Numbered from the stretch's first letter, positions 54,195 through 62,712 are shown. The stretch is 64,000 bases of DNA from JAZKFT01 sp039925965 (GCA_039925965.1 JBDSXW010000059.1:62001-126000); one strand, 5' to 3'. Translations and numbers: made by a program. Notes: generated by a model from the sequence alone, not told the origin.

Positions 54195-55553
54195 ATGAAA
54201 AAATTGATGAGCGTTTTACTGGTGTGTGCCAGTCTTGGCATACAGGCCCAGAATAACGATACGGTTACCCTGAAAAATATTGCCACCGATATTCTTAAAA
54301 ATGGAACGGCTTATGAGAACCTGCGCTACCTGTGCAAGCAGATTGGTCCGCGGCTTAGTGGTAGCGACAATGCTCAAAAGGCGGTAGAAGCTACTGCAAG
54401 GATGCTGAAAGAAGCGGGTGCAGATACTGTTTACCTCCAACCCTGCATGGTGCCGCATTGGGTACGCGGCAAAAAGGAAGAAGCAACGATTCGTTACGCT
54501 GGTGGCAAAAAAGACCTGCAAGTATGTGCGCTGGGTGGAAGTATTGGTACCCCTAAAAAAGGTCTTAATGCTGAAGTGATCGAAGTGCAGTCGTTTTACG
54601 AATTAGAAAAAATGAAGCTGGAAGATGTGAAGGGTAAGATCGTTTTTTTCAATTACCCGATGCAGCCGCAACTGATTAATGGCGGTTACGGTGATGCGGT
54701 ACGGTATCGAGGAAACGGCCCGGTGGCCGCGGCAAAAAAGGGTGCTATTGCTACCATGGTGCGCAGTGTAACGTATGCGTTAGATAACAACCCGCATACT
54801 GGTGCCACCCATTACGATGATTCGGTAATGAAGATACCTGCCATCGCCTGTAGTACCATGGATGCCGAATGGTTAAGTAACCTGTTGAAAACAGAACAGC
54901 ATGTAAAACTCTCTATCAAAATGAGTTGCGAGACCCTGCCAGATGCACCGAGTTTTAACGTGATCGGAGAAATTCGTGGCAGCCAGACGCCGCAAGAATT
55001 CATTACCTGCGGCGGCCACCTGGATAGTTGGGATTTGGCCGAAGGCGCAAACGATGACGGCACCGGTGTAACGCAAGCCATTGAAATGATACGGGCCATT
55101 AAAGCCCTGGATTTAAAGCCGAAGCGCACCATCCGGGCCGTGATGTTTATGAATGAAGAAAACGGTACCCGTGGTGCTAATAAATACGCTGACCTGGCTG
55201 TGCAGAATAGCGAAAAACATGTATTTGCGATCGAAAGCGACGAAGGTGGCGCAGGCTGCATCAGCATTGGTGTGGATGGCAAGCCGGAGCAACAGGCAAA
55301 ATTCAGAACCTGGCTTGGATTATTTAAACCATACGGTGTGCTGGACATGCCCGATGGCGGTGGCGGTACCGATATTGGACCGTTGAAAAAATTGGGTACG
55401 GTCATGGGCAGCATTAACCCCGGTGGCCAACGCTATTTCGATCATCATCATGCACCTAATGATGTGTTCGAATCGGTAAACAAACGCGAGTTGGAATTGG
55501 GTGCGATTGCGATGACGGGTATTGTTTGGTTGGTGAGTGAGTACGGGTTGTAG
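54195..55553 (+). CDS. M28 family zinc peptidase (carboxypeptidase Q-like)
   Basis: A secreted di-zinc exopeptidase of 452 residues. The signal peptide is 1-18 (ending GIQAQ). A protease-associated-like insert covers about 110-220, with RYRGNGPVAAAKKGAIATMV. The M28 zinc ligands are visible: H and D in CGGHLDSWD, D in GANDDGTGV, E-E in FMNEENGTRGA, D in ESDEGG and the final His in YFDHHHAPND. It lacks a sorting domain, so it is probably periplasmic. Its stop codon lies one base before the word-repeat arm of the four-helix-bundle element. Confidence 0.94.
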   Translation: MKKLMSVLLVCASLGIQAQNNDTVTLKNIATDILKNGTAYENLRYLCKQIGPRLSGSDNAQKAVEATARMLKEAGADTVYLQPCMVPHWVRGKKEEATIRYAGGKKDLQVCALGGSIGTPKKGLNAEVIEVQSFYELEKMKLEDVKGKIVFFNYPMQPQLINGGYGDAVRYRGNGPVAAAKKGAIATMVRSVTYALDNNPHTGATHYDDSVMKIPAIACSTMDAEWLSNLLKTEQHVKLSIKMSCETLPDAPSFNVIGEIRGSQTPQEFITCGGHLDSWDLAEGANDDGTGVTQAIEMIRAIKALDLKPKRTIRAVMFMNEENGTRGANKYADLAVQNSEKHVFAIESDEGGAGCISIGVDGKPEQQAKFRTWLGLFKPYGVLDMPDGGGGTDIGPLKKLGTVMGSINPGGQRYFDHHHAPNDVFESVNKRELELGAIAMTGIVWLVSEYGL

Positions 55554-55554
55554 T

Positions 55555-56037
55555 GGGATTAGGGAATGGGGATTGGGGATTAGGGATTAGTTGCTCATTT
55601 AGTCGTTATATATTATGGAAGAAGTAAATCATCAGGGTTTTACAGAACTTGAGGTTTGGAAGAAGGCAAGGATTTTTAAAAATGAAATAAAGGAATTGGT
55701 AGGAACATTTCCTATTGAAGAAAAATTTAGGTTGATAGACCAACTGATTCGGTGCTCAAGAGGTATCAATGCTGTTATAGCTGAAGGCTATGGGAGATAT
55801 ACTTTTAAAGACCAGTTGCACTTCTGCATTATCGCAAGAGGGTCTTTATATGAATCTCTAAATCATCTTATTGATGCTTTTGATTGCAAATATATAGATG
55901 ATGCTAAGTTGGTTTATTTTAAGAAAATGATTGATGAGGTGGCTAAACTTTTAAACGGGTACATCAACTATCTGAGAAGAAATCTAAAAAAGTAGAAGTC
56001 TTAAACTAATCCCCAATCCCTAATCCCCAATCCCCGG
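55555..56037. mobile_element. Candidate element: S23-type gene between GGGGATT inverted repeats
   Basis: Left arm 55555-55590 and right arm 56006-56037 consist of GGGGATT(A/G) words. A 21-bp segment (55568-55588) is matched exactly in inverted orientation at 56015-56035. Inside lies one gene of 126 codons. Between left arm and gene is TCATTTAGTCGTTA (55595-55608), a word of the family seen at 25.8 and 58.35 kb. The unit spans the whole space between two convergent genes and supplies the last codons and stop of one. Mobility is inferred, not shown. Confidence 0.5.
55615..55995 (+). CDS. Four-helix-bundle protein (S23/IVS-type, Avd-like fold)
   Basis: A 126-residue, all-helical basic protein. 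The family pattern is clear: FTELEVWKKARIFKNEIKEL (helix 1), EEKFRLIDQLIRCSRGINAV followed by IAEGYGRY (helix 2 with the conserved S-x-x-I/A-x-x-I-A-E-G-x-G), FKDQLHFCIIARGSLYESLN (helix 3), and a last helix ending in NYLRRNLKK. Such proteins were first seen in intervening sequences of 23S rRNA genes, and the fold is shared with Avd of diversity-generating retroelements. They form pentamers that bind nucleic acid in the Avd case. No rRNA gene or reverse transcriptase is near. It lies inside GGGGATT inverted repeats, with a lower GC than its neighbours. Confidence 0.92.
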   Translation: MEEVNHQGFTELEVWKKARIFKNEIKELVGTFPIEEKFRLIDQLIRCSRGINAVIAEGYGRYTFKDQLHFCIIARGSLYESLNHLIDAFDCKYIDDAKLVYFKKMIDEVAKLLNGYINYLRRNLKK

Positions 56038-57591
56038 CCCTCGCAAAGTAACACCGCTTCTAACCCCGTTATGCTTGCCATTCTCCACCACCAGCTTTCC
56101 ATTAACCACTACAAACTGAAACCCGGTTGAATATTGGTGTGGATTGTCGAATGTAGAAAGATCAGCAACTGTTTTTTCGTCGAAGACAACGATGTCGGCG
56201 GCCATGCCGGCTTTGATGAGCCCCCGGTCTTTGAGTTGAAATTTTTGAGCGGGTAAGCTGGTCATGCGGCGGACGGCTTCTTCCAGGCTCAGCACTTTTT
56301 CTTCACGTACATATTTGGCGAGTACCCGGGCATTGGTGCCGTAGCCACGCGGATGGGGCATGCCTACTTTAAATGCACGGATGCTGGCATCGGAGGCAAA
56401 CATGTCGAAGGGATAGGCCATGATATGTGTAACATCCCATTCGCTCATGCCATGAAACACCGCGCTGGCGCCACCTTGTTCCATCATATCGCAGATGGTT
56501 TCGCCTTCTGTTGCGGCATTGTGTTTGCGGCCTTTTAGCAGGTTGATTTGCTCGACGCTCTTGCCGTTTAGCGTGGTGTCGGGTTTATAATAGGCTACCA
56601 CAGCATAACTAAAATGTTTGAGTTTGCGCTTCTTCAGGCTCTTCAGCATTTCGGCAATAACTGATTTTCTGATGGCTGGATTTTGTAAGCGTGCCCTGAT
56701 AGAATCCTGCCCATCGGCCAGTACCCAATCTGGTAGCAAAGTACTGAGCGAAGTGCTGCTGGCGGTGTAAGGATATTGATCGATGGTTACGTCGATGCCT
56801 TCCAGCCGTGCCTGTTTGATCATCTCCAAAGTTTGCTCACTGCGTTTCCAGTTTTGCTGGCCACTCACTTTGAAATGGCTGATCTCAACTGGCATTCCGG
56901 CTTCCTTCCCAATGTTTAAGGCTTCAGCGATGGCCTGCGTTACGCTGTCACCTTCGTTACGCATATGGGTAGCATACAGGCCATGATACCGGGCGGCTAC
57001 TTTTGCCAGCCGCAAAACTTCACTGGTTTGGCTATAAGTGCCGGGGATGTAAATAAGCCCTGTCGACAAGCCCATGGCGCCATCTTTCATGGCCTTTTCC
57101 ACGATACCTTCCATCTGTTGCAATTCGGCTTCTGTGGGCAGCCTGCTGGCCCGGCCCATCACCGCTTTGCGCACATCGTTATGGCCAATCAGTACACCTA
57201 CATTGATAGAGATTTTAAGGCTGTCGATAAAATGTAAATATTTAGCTATATCGGGATCTGAGGAACCGCAGTTGCCGGTGATGCAGGTAGTAACACCGTC
57301 GAGGATAAAATTGTCTGCTGTAGGTGTTTGGGCCTCATCGCCTTCCAGGTGGGTATGCACATCTATAAAGCCGGGAGCGATTATCAGGCCTTTTGCATCA
57401 ATGGTATTAGCGGCAGCAAGATTACCCAGATTTCCAACACCGGTAATCTTTCCATTGGTGATCGCGACATCACCATAAAACCAACTGTTACCGGTGCCAT
57501 CAATGATCTTTCCATTTTTGAAAATGATATCGGCCTTGTTTTGACCAAAAGAAAACGCAGGTACAAAAAAGAATAACAAAAAGTATTTCAT
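56020..57591 (-). CDS. D-aminoacylase/N-acyl-D-amino-acid deacylase family amidohydrolase
   Basis: A secreted amidohydrolase of 523 residues. The signal peptide is about 1-16 (ending SFGQ). The metallo-dependent hydrolase barrel shows IIAPGFIDVHTHLEGD with the metal-binding H-x-H, CITGNCGSS, GLYATHMRNEGD, VEISHFKVSG and FASDASIRAF with the late Asp. It continues into a beta-sandwich ending with IVVFDEKTVADLSTF. It removes acyl groups from D-amino acids or related amides; the substrate is unknown. The last codons (GIGD and stop) lie in the word-repeat arm, so the original C-terminus may have been altered. Confidence 0.93.
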   Translation of the reverse strand: MKYFLLFFFVPAFSFGQNKADIIFKNGKIIDGTGNSWFYGDVAITNGKITGVGNLGNLAAANTIDAKGLIIAPGFIDVHTHLEGDEAQTPTADNFILDGVTTCITGNCGSSDPDIAKYLHFIDSLKISINVGVLIGHNDVRKAVMGRASRLPTEAELQQMEGIVEKAMKDGAMGLSTGLIYIPGTYSQTSEVLRLAKVAARYHGLYATHMRNEGDSVTQAIAEALNIGKEAGMPVEISHFKVSGQQNWKRSEQTLEMIKQARLEGIDVTIDQYPYTASSTSLSTLLPDWVLADGQDSIRARLQNPAIRKSVIAEMLKSLKKRKLKHFSYAVVAYYKPDTTLNGKSVEQINLLKGRKHNAATEGETICDMMEQGGASAVFHGMSEWDVTHIMAYPFDMFASDASIRAFKVGMPHPRGYGTNARVLAKYVREEKVLSLEEAVRRMTSLPAQKFQLKDRGLIKAGMAADIVVFDEKTVADLSTFDNPHQYSTGFQFVVVNGKLVVENGKHNGVRSGVTLRGPGIGD

Positions 57592-57611
57592 GCAGGCAAT
57601 TTAAGCCTAAT

Positions 57612-57648
57612 GCGGGTTAGTTTGATTGGTTGATTGGTTGAAAGGTGA
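57612..57648. repeat. GATTGGTTGATTGGTTGA word repeat
   Basis: Direct copies of TTGATTGG between the aminoacylase start and zapA. A block with inverted similarity (AACCAATCACCAATCACTAT) stands at 59133-59152, upstream of the VOC/zapA group. Confidence 0.6.
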
Positions 57649-57682
57649 AAGATGGATGGCACTTGATGCTTTTGAAATCCAA

Positions 57683-57976
57683 TCAGGAAACTACCTTATC
57701 CAGCAATCTGGAAATGCGCTCGAGTTCACTTGTCAACTCCTGTTGCTGCATGATATTATTTACTTCGCCAACTGGCTGGGTGGCGAACCAGAGTATGGCC
57801 ATTGCAATATAGTCCTGCATGTCTTTACCAGCTAGTGTGGACTTGAATTCCAGGACTTTCTGGTTGATGAGCTTTACCGTTTTTCGCAGGCTTTGCTCTT
57901 CGTGGGTTTCCACACGAACGCGGTAGCTGCGGTCGGCGATGGTAACACTTACGGGTATTAATTTTTCCTCACTCAT
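57683..57976 (-). CDS. zapA: Cell division protein ZapA
   Basis: A 97-residue FtsZ-associated protein. It begins MSEEKLIPVSVTIADRSYRV, typical of ZapA's beta N-terminus, followed by ETHEEQSLRKTVKLINQKV and a C-terminal coiled coil ending in ERISRLLDKVVS. ZapA dimers or tetramers bundle FtsZ filaments at the division ring. The gene overlaps by 8 bases with the coiled-coil gene upstream, so they are translated together. In many Bacteroidota this pair follows pheT, as here, but the usual downstream rny gene is absent. Confidence 0.9.
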   Translation of the reverse strand: MSEEKLIPVSVTIADRSYRVRVETHEEQSLRKTVKLINQKVLEFKSTLAGKDMQDYIAMAILWFATQPVGEVNNIMQQQELTSELERISRLLDKVVS

Positions 57977-58277
57977 TCAGTAATGTGATGGCTTTATCGA
58001 TATGACGGATATATTCGTTGATACGCTTCTCCAGGTTTTTTTTACCGGCTTCGTCCATGTTTTTGCCGGTGGTTTGGAGGATGGCAACCTGATCTTTTAA
58101 TAGTCTTTCCTGCTCCAGCCACACGGCTTTTTGCTGCGCTGCAATTTGCAGGTCTGTTTTCAACCTGGTATTTTCTTTTTTGAGTTGTTCATGTTCCTTT
58201 ACCAGCTTTTGGAGCCGGGTAACGATGTCATGAAGAAGCGATTGATGCGGCACAGCGTGTGTTTTAGTCGGAAACAA
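57969..58277 (-). CDS. Coiled-coil protein upstream of zapA
   Basis: A 102-residue protein of unknown function, nearly all helix. Residues of about 15-72 give a strong heptad pattern (LLHDIVTRLQKLVKEHEQLK, then ENTRLKTDLQIAAQQKAV), and a second helix follows (KKNLEKRINEYIRHIDKAIT). Small coiled-coil genes are commonly found before zapA in Bacteroidota and may act in division like ZapB, but this is inference from position. It overlaps zapA by 8 bases. Confidence 0.82.
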   Translation of the reverse strand: MFPTKTHAVPHQSLLHDIVTRLQKLVKEHEQLKKENTRLKTDLQIAAQQKAVWLEQERLLKDQVAILQTTGKNMDEAGKKNLEKRINEYIRHIDKAITLLNE

Positions 58278-58342
58278 AGAGTAAAATAAATAAACTTTCT
58301 GAACCGCTTATTTTATATAGTTGGTTTGGGGAGAAACAATTC

Positions 58343-58402
58343 CTTGGTCATTAGTCGTTTGGGTCATGAAGTCAATGCCCTATTGACGCAATAATCTTAT
58401 AA
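58343..58402. repeat. Word repeat (GGTCATTAGTCG family)
   Basis: GGTCATTAGTCGTTTGGGTCA and GAAGTCAATG, then inverted TATTGACGCAATAA. It lies between the VOC gene and the coiled-coil gene. It shares TCATT(T)AGTCGTT with the four-helix-bundle element. Confidence 0.7.
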
Positions 58403-58435
58403 CAGCTGACAACTAAATAGTGGCTAATCACGTTT

Positions 58436-58843
58436 TTATACCTGGTTAAGTGTGCCAAAATTCAGTTGCCATGCGACGCCAAACTGGTCGGTTACCCAGG
58501 CATACCTATCGCTGAATGGATACGTGCCCAATGGCATCAAAACGCTGCCGCCTGCGGACAGTTTTTCAAAAAGGATTTTTATCTCCTGTTCGCTCTTACA
58601 ACTTACATAGATCGACATGGCCGGTGTAAAGGTAAAACCATGCACAGGCGGGCTGTCGATACACATAAACTGCTGGCCGGCCAGGGTAAAAGTTGCATGT
58701 TGTACTGAGTTTTCGGCACCCATATCACCTTTGTCGTTACGTTTTATACTGATGATGGCGGAATCTTTAAATAGAGAGATGTAGAAGTTCATAGCTGCTT
58801 CGGCCTTGCCTTCGAACATCAAAAAAGTGGTGAGTTTTTGCAT
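58436..58843 (-). CDS. VOC family protein (PhnB-like)
   Basis: A 135-residue glyoxalase-fold protein of the PhnB/3-demethylubiquinone methyltransferase-like group. Visible are MQKLTTFLMFEGKAEAAMNF, with the typical opening, YISLFKDSAIISIKRNDKG, ATFTLAGQQFMCIDSP and the end AWVTDQFGVAWQLNFG. Members bind a metal, but the substrate is unknown. It lies between the coiled-coil/zapA pair and pheT, interrupting a cluster that is usually contiguous in Bacteroidota. Confidence 0.9.
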   Translation of the reverse strand: MQKLTTFLMFEGKAEAAMNFYISLFKDSAIISIKRNDKGDMGAENSVQHATFTLAGQQFMCIDSPPVHGFTFTPAMSIYVSCKSEQEIKILFEKLSAGGSVLMPLGTYPFSDRYAWVTDQFGVAWQLNFGTLNQV

Positions 58844-59164
58844 GGCAATGGTATTTTCTTTTAGATAAGAGCAAGGTTTTGCCTTTGGTCAAACTATCTA
58901 ATTGTTTCAATAGCGTACGCAAGGCGAATGTGAGAATCCTGGATCAAGGGTGTGTTTCTTTTTGAGTTCAAATTTTCGGTGCCGCTGCCACCCCCGGTTT
59001 TCAGCATTAGGCCAAAACCTGCCCCTTCTGATGCATCGGGACGGGGGAGACTGTGCGGCGGCGCCCTGTTTTTAGTCACTTCAAGCACGGGCAGATGGGT
59101 TATTGCGGGTTTGCCAATTAACTATCCGCCAATAAACCAATCACCAATCACTATTCAACCAACC
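58844..59164. other. 321-base gap before pheT end, word repeat at right side
   Basis: Left part: nothing recognised except a GC-rich stretch with CTTCTGATGCATCGGGACGG. Right part (59108-59163): words of the type CCAATAAACCAATCACCAAT, inverted relative to the block at 57.6 kb. No gene is supported. Confidence 0.5.
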
Positions 59165-61594
59165 CTACTTCCTGATATCCGCGCCTAGTTCTTTTTCAAA
59201 AGCCAGGATGATGCGGTTCATGTTGCTGTCGATATCTTTATCTGTCATGGTTTTTTCTTCGTCGAGGAAGGTGAAGTTGATGGCCATGGACTTTTTACCG
59301 GCGCCCAATTTTTCACTTTCGAATACATCAAACAATTTCATGCCCGTTAATTTGCCGGCCCTGGCATTTTTTACAGCAGCTTCTATTTCGGCATAGGCGG
59401 TGGCGCTATTGACAACGATCGCAAGGTCTCTTTCCACGGCCGGGAATTTCGTGATCTCTTTAAATGCCAGCTTCTGCTTCTTGGCTTTTTTTACCAGGCC
59501 TTCCCAATTGATATCTGCGTAAAACACTGGCTGTTTGATATCGAATCGTCCCAGCCTTTGTTTGCTAATCATACCAGCAACGCCATACTCTTTTTTATCA
59601 ATGATGATGCTGAAGGCCGATGAAAGATTGGTGGCGCTGGTGTTGGCTTCGAGGATAAAATCGGTAATGCCGGTTAACCGTAAAACTTGCTGCAACACAC
59701 CTTTCAGATAGTACAGGTCTGCTTTTTCAGCCTTGCTTTTCCACCCGGCGTTGGCCATGTCTCCTGTAATGTAAAAGCTTAGGTGCTGTGCTTCGCTATA
59801 GGCCCCAACACCAGTGGTGGCGTAGGTTTTGCCAAACTCAAATAATTTCAGGTCGGCATTCTTACGGTTGATATTGTAAGAGACCGACTCTAGCCCGGTT
59901 TCCATCATTGAGGGCCGCATCACATCCAGGTCGGCACTCAGGTTGTTTATCATTTTCACACTCTGCTTCAGTATTTCTTCCGGGTAATACTGGCTGTTGG
60001 TAATGCTGTTGGTGAAAATTTCATTGAAGCCAAGCCCCGCCAGGTAGTTGGCTGCTTTTTCCTTCCAGGCTTCATCCACGCTTAAAAAATCGTTGGCAGG
60101 CGCGATGGTGATATAGTCAGGTATTTCAACATTATCCAGGCCGTCGATGCGCATCACTTCCTCCACAATATCCGCAGGCAGACTGATATCGGGCTTACTG
60201 AACGGTACGGCCACCCAAAGGTCGTCGATGGCGTCTTTGATGATTTCAAAGCCCAGACTTTCGAGTATTTTTTTGACGGTATCCGGGTGGTAATTTTTGC
60301 CACTCAGTTTTTTCAAATACTGGTAGCGGATGGCAAATTCTTTTTTGATTGCGGGTTTTGGATACACATCCACAATATCGCTGGCAATTTCGCCTCCGGC
60401 AAGTTCTTTAATCATCAACGCAGCCCGTTTCAATACGTTGACGCAGTTGCTGATGTCCACGCCTTTTTCAAAGTGGGTCGCGGCATCCGTGCGAAGACCA
60501 TGGCGTACACTTGTTTTGCGAATGCTCACCGGGCTGAACCAGGCGCTTTCCAAAAAGATACTGGTGGTACTATCCGTAACGCCACTATGCAAGCCGCCAA
60601 AAACACCGCCGATACACATGGGTGCTTCGGCGTTACAGATCATCAGGTCTTCGGCGTTCAGCTTCCTTTCTTTTTCATCCAGCGTCAAGAAGGGCGTTCC
60701 TTCCGGCAGACATTTAACGATAATCGTGTGGCCTTTTACCATGGCGGCATCGAATGCATGTAATGGCTGGCCGGTTTCATGCAGGATAAAATTCGTGATG
60801 TCTACGATATTATTGATGGGCCTCAGACCGATCGCTTTCAGCTTGTCCTGTAGCCATTTCGGGCTTTGTTTTACCTGTACACCGGTGATGCTAACGCCAG
60901 CATAACGTTTGCAGGCTTCTGCATTTTCAATGGAGACGCTTATTTTAAGCCCATCCGGTTTATCCGCTTTAAACTGGTTTATATAGGGCAGTTTCGCGGT
61001 GGTTTTTTTATCGTGCATGGTGAGCCAGGCGCATACATCTTTGGCCGTACCAATATGGCTCATAGCGTCCATGCGATTGGGCGTGAGACCTATTTCGTAG
61101 ATCCAGTCGGTATAAGGTTTAAAGTATTCGGCGGCTGCAGTTCCAGGTTTGGCTGTAGGGTCCAGGATCATGATGCCGGCATGGCTTTCGCCAAGGCCAA
61201 TTTCATCTTCCGCGCAGATCATACCCTGGCTTTCACTGCCACGGATCTTCGCCTTTTTCATGGTCATCGGGTCGCCCTTGGTGGGGTAGATGGTGGTGCC
61301 GATAGTTGCCACCACTACCTTTTGGCCGGCTGCTACATTGGGTGCGCCGCACACGATTTGCAAAGGTTCGCCGCTGCCAATATTTACCTTGGTAAGGCTT
61401 AGTTTGTCTGCATCGGGATGTTTTTCACATTCCAGCACTTCACCAATTACCAGGCCCTGCATACCACCCTTTACAGCTTCATATTTTTCGAGGCTTTCCA
61501 CTTCTAAGCCAATGGAGGTAAGGATCTTACTCAATTTCTGCGGTTCTACTTTTTCAGGAAGGTATTCGCCTAACCAGTTGTAACTAATCGTCAT
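59165..61594 (-). CDS. pheT: Phenylalanyl-tRNA synthetase beta subunit
   Basis: The large subunit of the (alpha-beta)2 enzyme that charges tRNA-Phe. It has 809 residues, normal length. Order seen: MTISYNWLGEYLP N-terminus, tRNA-binding OB domain with GLVIGEVLECEKHPDADKLS (about 48-160), the B3/B4 editing-type region around GVFGGLHSGVTDSTTSIFLES and TDAATHFEKGVD, B5, the catalytic-like core, and the C-terminal FDX-ACB anticodon-binding domain (about 715-809, FPAVERDLAIVV onward). pheS is not in the window. The ATG at 61594 is well placed. Confidence 0.97.
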   Translation of the reverse strand: MTISYNWLGEYLPEKVEPQKLSKILTSIGLEVESLEKYEAVKGGMQGLVIGEVLECEKHPDADKLSLTKVNIGSGEPLQIVCGAPNVAAGQKVVVATIGTTIYPTKGDPMTMKKAKIRGSESQGMICAEDEIGLGESHAGIMILDPTAKPGTAAAEYFKPYTDWIYEIGLTPNRMDAMSHIGTAKDVCAWLTMHDKKTTAKLPYINQFKADKPDGLKISVSIENAEACKRYAGVSITGVQVKQSPKWLQDKLKAIGLRPINNIVDITNFILHETGQPLHAFDAAMVKGHTIIVKCLPEGTPFLTLDEKERKLNAEDLMICNAEAPMCIGGVFGGLHSGVTDSTTSIFLESAWFSPVSIRKTSVRHGLRTDAATHFEKGVDISNCVNVLKRAALMIKELAGGEIASDIVDVYPKPAIKKEFAIRYQYLKKLSGKNYHPDTVKKILESLGFEIIKDAIDDLWVAVPFSKPDISLPADIVEEVMRIDGLDNVEIPDYITIAPANDFLSVDEAWKEKAANYLAGLGFNEIFTNSITNSQYYPEEILKQSVKMINNLSADLDVMRPSMMETGLESVSYNINRKNADLKLFEFGKTYATTGVGAYSEAQHLSFYITGDMANAGWKSKAEKADLYYLKGVLQQVLRLTGITDFILEANTSATNLSSAFSIIIDKKEYGVAGMISKQRLGRFDIKQPVFYADINWEGLVKKAKKQKLAFKEITKFPAVERDLAIVVNSATAYAEIEAAVKNARAGKLTGMKLFDVFESEKLGAGKKSMAINFTFLDEEKTMTDKDIDSNMNRIILAFEKELGADIRK

Positions 61595-61789
61595 AATGCT
61601 TGTTGCTGTATGTGAGCGAAAATACGAATCCGATGATAGCCTGCCTCTACTTTTTCATGGGGTTGACTCTTAAGCTGTTATTACCCGATAGTCGGGCATT
61701 TTTACACCCTATTTTTGTATACCACGGTTTTATTTATTTTGGCCGATATTGGCCACTGACCGGTACAAAACGAAGGAGCCACAGAATCT

Positions 61790-62707
61790 ATGACCATCCG
61801 TTTTCTACAACATAACGAAATAGATAAGCCCCGCTGGGATGAGATGCTGCACCAGAGCGTAAACGGGCTGATTTATGCCCGGAGTGTATACCTGGACCAT
61901 CTCTGTCCTGGCTGGACTGCATTGGTGAGCGATGATTATAGGTATGTGATGCCGTTGACCCACAAAAAAAAGTTTGGAATCGGCTACCTGTACCAGCCAC
62001 CATTTTGCCAACAATTAGGTGTTTTTGGCCGGACATCCATCACCCCGGAACTGATGGCTACGTTTATTGAGGAAGCAAAAAAGCAATTTTCCTTCGCTGA
62101 AATTTTTCTGAATTACAACAATATGGTTGCAAGCTCTGAAGGGGTTCTGTTGCACAAAAATTACATGCTGTATCTGGGTAGGAATTATGAAGCTATCAGG
62201 AATGGGTACACCAATGACCTTGTGAAAAAAAACTTGCAGCGGACTCATAAGTTCAATTTACAATATGTTGTTAGTGTAAATATAGATCTTGCTGTTGCCA
62301 CATTTCATGAACTCTATGGTAGTCGGACCCCGCATGTTACTGCAAATGATTACGATGCATTGACTGCATTGGCAAAACAACTAATCGCAACTGGAAATGC
62401 TTTGGTACGGGAAGTAAAAATGCCCAATGGAGAACTGCTGGCCTGCGGCTTGTTCCTGAAAGACCAGCACCGCATTTACAATATCGCTTCTTCCACGTTG
62501 CCCAATGGCAGAACTTTTGAAGCCAATCATTTTTTGTTTGATCAATTGATACAGGAATTTGCCGGAACCAGCCTACAGCTTGATTTTGAAGGTAGCGATA
62601 TACCCGGCATAGAGCGATTTTATCAAAAATTTGGCTCCGTTAATCAGCCGTATTATTTTTTAAAATGGAATGAATTGCCATGGCCGGCGAGGCTGTTGAA
62701 GAAATAA
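61790..62707 (+). CDS. FemAB/GNAT-like protein
   Basis: A 305-residue protein that resembles the acyltransferase (GNAT) superfamily in its FemAB-like branch. Segments include MTIRFLQHNEIDKPRWDEML with WDxxL typical of this kind, DDYRYVMPLTHKKKFGIGYL, a central region and an end with GTSLQLDFEGSDIPGIERFY, similar to the FEG-x-x-x-P-G-x-x-x-F/Y-x-x-F-G pattern of FemAB-related proteins (KFGSVNQPYYFLK follows). The substrate is unknown; peptidoglycan or lipid amino-acylation is possible. A purine-rich GAAGGAG lies before the ATG. It is divergent from pheT and ends 5 bases before the second Rpn gene, tail to tail. Confidence 0.8.
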   Translation: MTIRFLQHNEIDKPRWDEMLHQSVNGLIYARSVYLDHLCPGWTALVSDDYRYVMPLTHKKKFGIGYLYQPPFCQQLGVFGRTSITPELMATFIEEAKKQFSFAEIFLNYNNMVASSEGVLLHKNYMLYLGRNYEAIRNGYTNDLVKKNLQRTHKFNLQYVVSVNIDLAVATFHELYGSRTPHVTANDYDALTALAKQLIATGNALVREVKMPNGELLACGLFLKDQHRIYNIASSTLPNGRTFEANHFLFDQLIQEFAGTSLQLDFEGSDIPGIERFYQKFGSVNQPYYFLKWNELPWPARLLKK

Positions 62708-62712
62708 AACGC

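Noticed and set aside
55615..55995. Diversity-generating retroelement, because of the Avd-like fold
   Set aside because: No reverse transcriptase, template repeat or variable repeat with adenine-biased differences was seen nearby.
55615..55995. 23S rRNA intervening sequence
   Set aside because: The gene lies between protein genes; no rRNA sequence is in the window.
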